Origin: UBA7398 sp964567545
GTDB lineage: Bacteria; Actinomycetota; Actinomycetes; Nanopelagicales; Nanopelagicaceae
DNA length: 8,062 bases
NCBI GenBank assembly: GCA_964567545.1
Contig: CAZMNB010000054.1
Span: 1-8,062, forward strand
Direction: 5' to 3'
Shown here: one piece after another, positions 5,138 to 8,062 of the stretch
Layout: each line of letters begins with the position of its first letter
Numbering within the stretch: position 1 is the first letter of the stretch
Program-made: the position numbers and the translations under genes
Notes under the pieces: model-generated
Told to the model about the DNA's origin: nothing
The model's database searches: none
Seen by the model: only the letters and a program-made list of their open reading frames with translations

Positions 5138-5765
5138 CTTCTGCTTGCGCCGTTGCTACAAATATTACTTCGTCACCTGAAGCAAATACTTCGTGTGGTT
5201 GTGGTGTAAGAACTTGACCATCTCGAACTATCGCCGTGATTGTTGAGCCAACTGGAAGCGAGACTTCGCTTACCGTCTTACCGCAACATTTAGAATTATC
5301 TGGAAGTGTAATTTCAACCAGATTCGCTTTTCCAGCCCGTAATGAAAATAATCGAACTACATCACCGACGCTGACCGCCTCTTCTACAAGGGCTGCGATA
5401 ATTCGTGGCGTTGAAACTGCGACATCTACACCCCATGATGAATCAAATAACCATTCATTCTTTGGGTGCTTAATTCGAGCAACTACTCGTGGCACTCCGT
5501 ATTCTGTCTTAGCCAGAAGCGAGGTAACTAAGTTGACTTTGTCATCTCCAGTCGCGGCAACTAGTACTTGGCATGAATCTAATTTGGCATTATCTAGCGA
5601 TGTGATTTCACAGGCATCGGCAAGCAACCATTCAGCTTCCGGCACACTTTCCATCTTCAACGCTTTAGGATCTTTATCGATTAAGAGGATTTGATGTCCG
5701 TTGCTTATAAGTTCTCTAGCAATCGCACGACCAACATTTCCAGCGCCAGCTATTGCAACTCTCAT
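5106..5765 (-). CDS. TrkA-family potassium uptake regulatory protein, second gene (CeoC-like)
   Basis: This 219-residue protein has an N-terminal RCK/TrkA-N Rossmann domain (about 1-125) with GAGNVG (7-12) and the acidic Asp30 that ends strand two in LLIDKD, indicating NAD(H) binding. A TrkA-C domain (about 135-216) includes DVVRLFSLRAGKANLVEITL and GDEVIFVATAQAE. TrkA proteins sit on the cytoplasmic side of TrkH-type K+ channels and gate them in response to nucleotides. The ATG (5765) overlaps the TGA of the preceding gene by four bases (ATGA), and GGAG lies about six bases upstream. This arrangement of two consecutive TrkA genes is the CeoB-CeoC arrangement of mycobacteria. No TrkH/TrkG channel gene is in the window. 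The 3' end overlaps DUF3159. Confidence 0.93.
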   Translation of the reverse strand: MRVAIAGAGNVGRAIARELISNGHQILLIDKDPKALKMESVPEAEWLLADACEITSLDNAKLDSCQVLVAATGDDKVNLVTSLLAKTEYGVPRVVARIKHPKNEWLFDSSWGVDVAVSTPRIIAALVEEAVSVGDVVRLFSLRAGKANLVEITLPDNSKCCGKTVSEVSLPVGSTITAIVRDGQVLTPQPHEVFASGDEVIFVATAQAEANLKDCFVAN

Positions 5766-6424
5766 TTGGACTCCGGCGATTTAGCAAGCGCTTCCTCGGT
5801 AATTGTTACATCCTTTTCGGCAACCATCACGTGGACTAGATCGCCTTCTTGTAGGACGGTATGTTCATTTGGGATCATGCCTTCCCCAAGCCGAGTAAGA
5901 AATGCAACTCTAGCGGGGGTATTACTTTCTATTAAAGCTATTGGATGTCCAAGCCACTCTCGATGCAGATGCATTTCGCAGAGTTTCACGACGCCGGATG
6001 CATCGCGCCATTCAGACTGAGAGCCATCCGGATTTAGTCTTCGTAAAATTTGGTCTGTAGTCCAAAGCACAGTTGCAACTGTAGGAATTCCAAGACGTTG
6101 GTAAATTTCAGCTCGTCCTGGATCATAAATTCGTGCCACAACATTTGAAATTCCATAAGTTTCTCGAGCAACTCGAGCTGCGATGATATTTGAATTATCG
6201 CCATTTGAAACCGCAGCAAATGCGGTAGCTCTTTGAATACCAGCATCAATTAAGGTATCTCGATCAAATCCAACTCCGGCAACCGTTTGTCCTTTGAAGC
6301 CAGCGCCAAGTCGACGAAAAGCTTCGCGATCTTGATCAATTACAGCGACGGTATGGCCAGCTATTTCTAATTCTTTAGCCAATGTAGAACCAACGCGACC
6401 ACAACCCATGATTACAACGTGCAC
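5762..6424 (-). CDS. TrkA-family potassium uptake regulatory protein, first gene (CeoB-like)
   Basis: From the GTG at 6424 this is a 220-residue TrkA protein. It has a Rossmann RCK-N domain with GCGRVGS (7-13) and Asp30 in VAVIDQD, and a TrkA-C domain from about residue 135, including LGHPIALIES and EGDLVHVMVAEKD. An in-frame ATG at 6463 would add MSYSRLERCKFSC, which has no counterpart in TrkA/CeoB proteins: these begin directly with the first beta strand, here VHVVIMG. A -10-like TAAGTT seven bases before the GTG also favours the shorter form. It heads a two-gene operon with the next TrkA gene (ATGA overlap), and the two products probably form a mixed ring on a Trk K+ channel encoded elsewhere. 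It is divergent from the methyltransferase. Confidence 0.93.
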   Translation of the reverse strand: MHVVIMGCGRVGSTLAKELEIAGHTVAVIDQDREAFRRLGAGFKGQTVAGVGFDRDTLIDAGIQRATAFAAVSNGDNSNIIAARVARETYGISNVVARIYDPGRAEIYQRLGIPTVATVLWTTDQILRRLNPDGSQSEWRDASGVVKLCEMHLHREWLGHPIALIESNTPARVAFLTRLGEGMIPNEHTVLQEGDLVHVMVAEKDVTITEEALAKSPESK

Positions 6425-6431
6425 ACAGGAG

Positions 6432-6437
6432 AACTTA
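6432..6437 (-). promoter_or_regulatory. Possible -10 box of a leaderless trkA1 promoter
   Basis: On the minus strand TAAGTT (6437-6432) ends seven bases before the GTG at 6424. The -35 region is not recognisable. If real, transcription starts next to that GTG and the longer reading from 6463 is excluded, because it would lie upstream of the transcript. Confidence 0.45.
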
Positions 6438-6456
6438 CACCTTTCAAGGCGCGAGT

Positions 6457-6486
6457 ATGACATTTACGCGTAACTAGCCATAGGGT
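6457..6486 (+). promoter_or_regulatory. Leaderless promoter of the RNA methyltransferase gene
   Basis: ATGACA (6457-6462), five of six matches to TTGACA, is followed after 18 bases by TAGGGT (6481-6486), and the GTG start at 6493 lies exactly six bases further. There is no Shine-Dalgarno sequence. The ATG two bases before the GTG reads directly into TGA, so it cannot be the start. Confidence 0.65.
6464..6473. promoter_or_regulatory. 10-bp palindrome between the divergent trkA1 and methyltransferase genes
   Basis: TTACGCGTAA is a perfect palindrome between the -35 and -10 boxes of the methyltransferase promoter. It has the same TTACG/CGTAA half-sites as the desaturase upstream array, but with no spacer between them. 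It might be an operator; a short palindrome like this may equally be chance. Confidence 0.3.
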
Positions 6487-6492
6487 CGCCAT

Positions 6493-7656
6493 GTGAATGT
6501 AGGTGATCGGATTGCCGTAACCGTTGGTCCAATTGCCCATGGTGGACATTGCGTTGCACGCCATGACGGCCGCGTTGTTTTTTTACGTTACGCAATTCCA
6601 GGCGAAGAAGTGATTGCGGAAATAACTGATATTACTGCCAAATTTGCCCGCGGAAATGCAATTGAAATAATTAAGGCGGCGCCGGAAAGAGTTACAGCGC
6701 CATGTGAATTAGCCAAACCTGGCGGGTGCGGCGGGTGCGATTTCCAACATATAGAAATCGGCGCACAGCGAAAAATGAAAAGCGCAATTGTTAAAGAGCA
6801 ATTTAGCCGAATCGCAAAAATGGATGTCGAAGTGGATGTTATTGGCATTGAACCAAAAGATGGATTTGGGTGGCGAACTCGAATGGATTTCACAGTAAGC
6901 CCAGATCGAAAATTAGCGCTATACGGCGCAAGAAGTCACAACTTGATTCCAATTGGAAAATGTTTAATAGCGGATCAGCGCATGGATTTGGATGCAATCA
7001 ACCAGATAAAGCTACCGGCTGGTGCAAAAGTTGAAGTAGCTATATCGAAGAGCGGGAAACAATATGTAGCGATTGAAGGGCGTGAAAATTTTGATCTGAT
7101 TGCTGAAAGCGTGCTCGGCAAAGATTTTTCTATTTCACCAACTTCATTCTGGCAAAGCCATGTGCAGGCACCTTCCGAATTAACAAAGAGCGTTTTGATT
7201 AATCTGGAAATAAGACCCGGTGACCATGTTTTCGATCTATATGGAGGAGTTGGACTTTTTACAGCTGCTATTGCGAGCGCTGTAACGGAAACTGGGCGCG
7301 TGACTTTAATCGAGTTGGATGCTGGTGCAATTACTGATGCGAGACGGATATTTGCTGATGAGCCATTAGTTGAAATTGTCGAAGGAAAAGTGGAACGTTC
7401 GTTATCCAAATTTAAGCGCGCAGATTTAATCTTATTGGATCCACCAAGGTCGGGCGCTGGGAGAGAAGTAGTCGCTGCAATGGTAAAACTCGAACCGAGG
7501 TCAATTGTTTATGTTTCTTGCGATCCGGCTTCACTTGCGCGCGATGCAACATATTTGGAAACTTCCGGATATAAATTAGCAGGGTTACAAAGTTTTGATC
7601 TATTTCCGATGACTCAACATATCGAGTGTGTGGCGCGCTTCCTTAAATCCCCTTGA
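6493..7656 (+). CDS. TRAM-domain, Fe-S, 5-methyluridine RNA methyltransferase (RlmCD/TrmA family)
   Basis: This 387-residue class I methyltransferase makes m5U in RNA. An N-terminal TRAM domain (about 1-60) binds RNA. Cys71, Cys79, Cys82 (in CELAKPGGCGGC) and Cys157 (GKCL) match the four ligands of the RlmD-type [4Fe-4S] cluster. The catalytic domain shows FWQSH (219-223), the AdoMet motif VFDLYGGVGLFTA (246-258), LLDPPRSG (304-311), the nucleophile Cys333 in VSCDPASLARD and the base Glu378 in HIECV. The target is probably 23S rRNA uridine (RlmC/RlmD sites); tRNA U54 cannot be excluded, so no symbol is given. The GTG start (6493) is supported by the TRAM boundary and by the leaderless promoter. 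The gene is divergent from trkA1, as its Rv2689c-like counterpart is in mycobacteria. Confidence 0.94.
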   Translation: MNVGDRIAVTVGPIAHGGHCVARHDGRVVFLRYAIPGEEVIAEITDITAKFARGNAIEIIKAAPERVTAPCELAKPGGCGGCDFQHIEIGAQRKMKSAIVKEQFSRIAKMDVEVDVIGIEPKDGFGWRTRMDFTVSPDRKLALYGARSHNLIPIGKCLIADQRMDLDAINQIKLPAGAKVEVAISKSGKQYVAIEGRENFDLIAESVLGKDFSISPTSFWQSHVQAPSELTKSVLINLEIRPGDHVFDLYGGVGLFTAAIASAVTETGRVTLIELDAGAITDARRIFADEPLVEIVEGKVERSLSKFKRADLILLDPPRSGAGREVVAAMVKLEPRSIVYVSCDPASLARDATYLETSGYKLAGLQSFDLFPMTQHIECVARFLKSP

Positions 7657-7681
7657 AATCAGGGGTCGGCCCGAAACCGAC
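7649..7681 (+). terminator. Two adjacent short hairpins after the methyltransferase gene, weak terminator candidate
   Basis: CCCCT (7649-7653) pairs with AGGGG (7661-7665) and GTCGG (7665-7669) pairs with CCGAC (7677-7681), each with a seven-base loop. The two hairpins share one base, G7665. No T-tract follows, so this is not a classical intrinsic terminator. It lies between two genes on the same strand where acnA has its own promoter. Confidence 0.3.
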
Positions 7682-7691
7682 GCCAGTTAAA

Positions 7692-7721
7692 TTGAGCCAA
7701 TAATGCGGCGCTAGATAGGAT
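7692..7721 (+). promoter_or_regulatory. Leaderless promoter of acnA
   Basis: TTGAGC (7692-7697) and TAGGAT (7716-7721) are separated by 18 bases, and the ATG at 7728 lies exactly six bases beyond the -10 box. The TTAGGGC between carries no useful Shine-Dalgarno sequence. The segment closely resembles the one before the thioesterase gene (TTTAGGC then ATGAG). Confidence 0.65.
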
Positions 7722-7727
7722 TAGGGC

Positions 7728-8062
7728 ATGAGCCAAGATTCATTTAAATCAAAAACCACGCTCGAGGTAGCTGGCAAGGGATATCAGATCTTTGATATCA
7801 AAAAGCTAGAAGGTTCGGCCACTCTGCCGTTTAGCTTAAAAATCTTGTTAGAGAATTTACTCCGCACTGAAGATGGTGCAAATATCACAGCTGCACAGAT
7901 TTCAGCGTTGGCAAATTGGAACCCAGATTCAGAGCCAGATACTGAAATTCAATTCACGCCGGCTCGCGTCATCATGCAAGATTTCACTGGCGTTCCATGC
8001 GTAGTTGATCTGGCTACGATGCGAGAAGCGATTGTGGATTTAGGTGGGGATCCAGCACAAGT
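7728..8062 (+). CDS. acnA: Aconitate hydratase AcnA, N-terminal part (runs off the right edge)
   Basis: The first 111 codons are present. FDIKKLEGSATLPFSLKILL then ENLLR (about residues 22-46) and FTPARVIMQDFTGVPCVVDL (about 76-95) are the N-terminal signatures of the AcnA/IRP1 type of aconitase. AcnA converts citrate to isocitrate via cis-aconitate in the TCA cycle using a [4Fe-4S] cluster, whose Cys ligands lie beyond the window. Full-length AcnA is about 890-940 residues, so roughly an eighth is visible. The ATG at 7728 follows a leaderless promoter. The frame is open to the edge with no stop or frameshift. Confidence in family is high; the integrity of the rest cannot be judged. Confidence 0.95.
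   Translation, partial: MSQDSFKSKTTLEVAGKGYQIFDIKKLEGSATLPFSLKILLENLLRTEDGANITAAQISALANWNPDSEPDTEIQFTPARVIMQDFTGVPCVVDLATMREAIVDLGGDPAQ

Noticed and set aside
5236..6249. Open frames of 71-152 codons overlapping the two trkA genes (two on the plus strand, one on the minus strand in another frame)
   Set aside because: The trkA frames have complete Rossmann and TrkA-C domains. The overlapping frames have biased composition typical of shadow frames.
2659..6449. The 10-mer CCTTTCAAGG occurs in two non-coding gaps (2659-2668 and 6440-6449)
   Set aside because: Many 10-mers repeat by chance in 8 kb, the two sites differ in distance and strand relative to starts, and no flanking conservation was seen.
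6461..6463. ATG at 6463 (minus) as the start of the first trkA gene
   Set aside because: It adds 13 residues before the first Rossmann strand without family support, lacks a Shine-Dalgarno sequence or TANNNT box at leaderless distance, and overlaps the -35 region of the divergent promoter.
6588..7409. Minus-strand open frames of 101 and 144 codons inside the RNA methyltransferase
   Set aside because: The plus-strand frame carries every family motif. The antisense translations are Ser/Ile/Pro-rich shadows without domains.

Overview
The window is a piece of a compact, AT-leaning actinobacterial chromosome (G+C in the mid-40s percent, estimated by eye). Two families that are essentially actinobacterial hallmarks (DUF4193 and DUF3093), a DUF3159 membrane protein, a paired TrkA/CeoB-CeoC locus and a mycobacterial-type TRAM/Fe-S RNA methyltransferase place it in Actinobacteria. 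The low G+C, very short intergenic gaps, 4-base start/stop overlaps and apparently leaderless promoters fit a genome-streamlined aquatic lineage such as the acI/Nanopelagicales group. That lineage call is inference.

Layout. (1) Positions 1-1537, plus strand, are the translation/tRNA-modification operon: the C-terminal tail of ribosomal protein S16 (rpsP, a repetitive Ala/Pro/Glu/Val extension), the KH protein KhpA, the 16S maturation factor RimM and tRNA (m1G37) methyltransferase TrmD. The usual next gene, rplS, is absent here. (2) Positions 1538-2562 hold a soluble di-iron acyl-ACP desaturase, preceded by nested and tandem palindromes that look like a repressor operator. (3) Positions 2563-2718 are non-coding and fold on paper into a strand-specific three-way-junction RNA of about 70 nt ahead of the DUF4193 zinc-ribbon gene. 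(4) Positions 2719-5137 hold DUF4193 (+), DUF3093 (-), then a thioesterase-dut-DUF3159 operon (+) joined by GTGA and TTGA overlaps. (5) Positions 5106-6424 hold a two-gene TrkA operon (-). (6) Positions 6493-7656 hold an RNA m5U methyltransferase (+), and from 7728 to the right edge lies the start of aconitase acnA (+).

Regions 4-6 keep, gene by gene and strand by strand, the order and orientation I recall for the M. tuberculosis Rv2699c-Rv2689c block, but in condensed form: genes found there between dut and DUF3159, and between trkA and the methyltransferase, are missing, and neighbours overlap instead. At five starts (DUF3093, thioesterase, trkA1, methyltransferase, acnA) a TANNNT box lies 6-7 bases upstream of the start codon without a convincing Shine-Dalgarno sequence, so these mRNAs are probably leaderless. 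Genes inside operons and the desaturase and DUF4193 genes mostly have ribosome binding sites.

The points most worth following up are the three-way-junction RNA candidate at 2584-2655, the Asp-to-Glu replacement at the predicted catalytic base of TrmD, the palindrome array before the desaturase, and the perfect 24-base tandem repeat in the rpsP tail. No mobile element, CRISPR array, tRNA or rRNA gene was seen.
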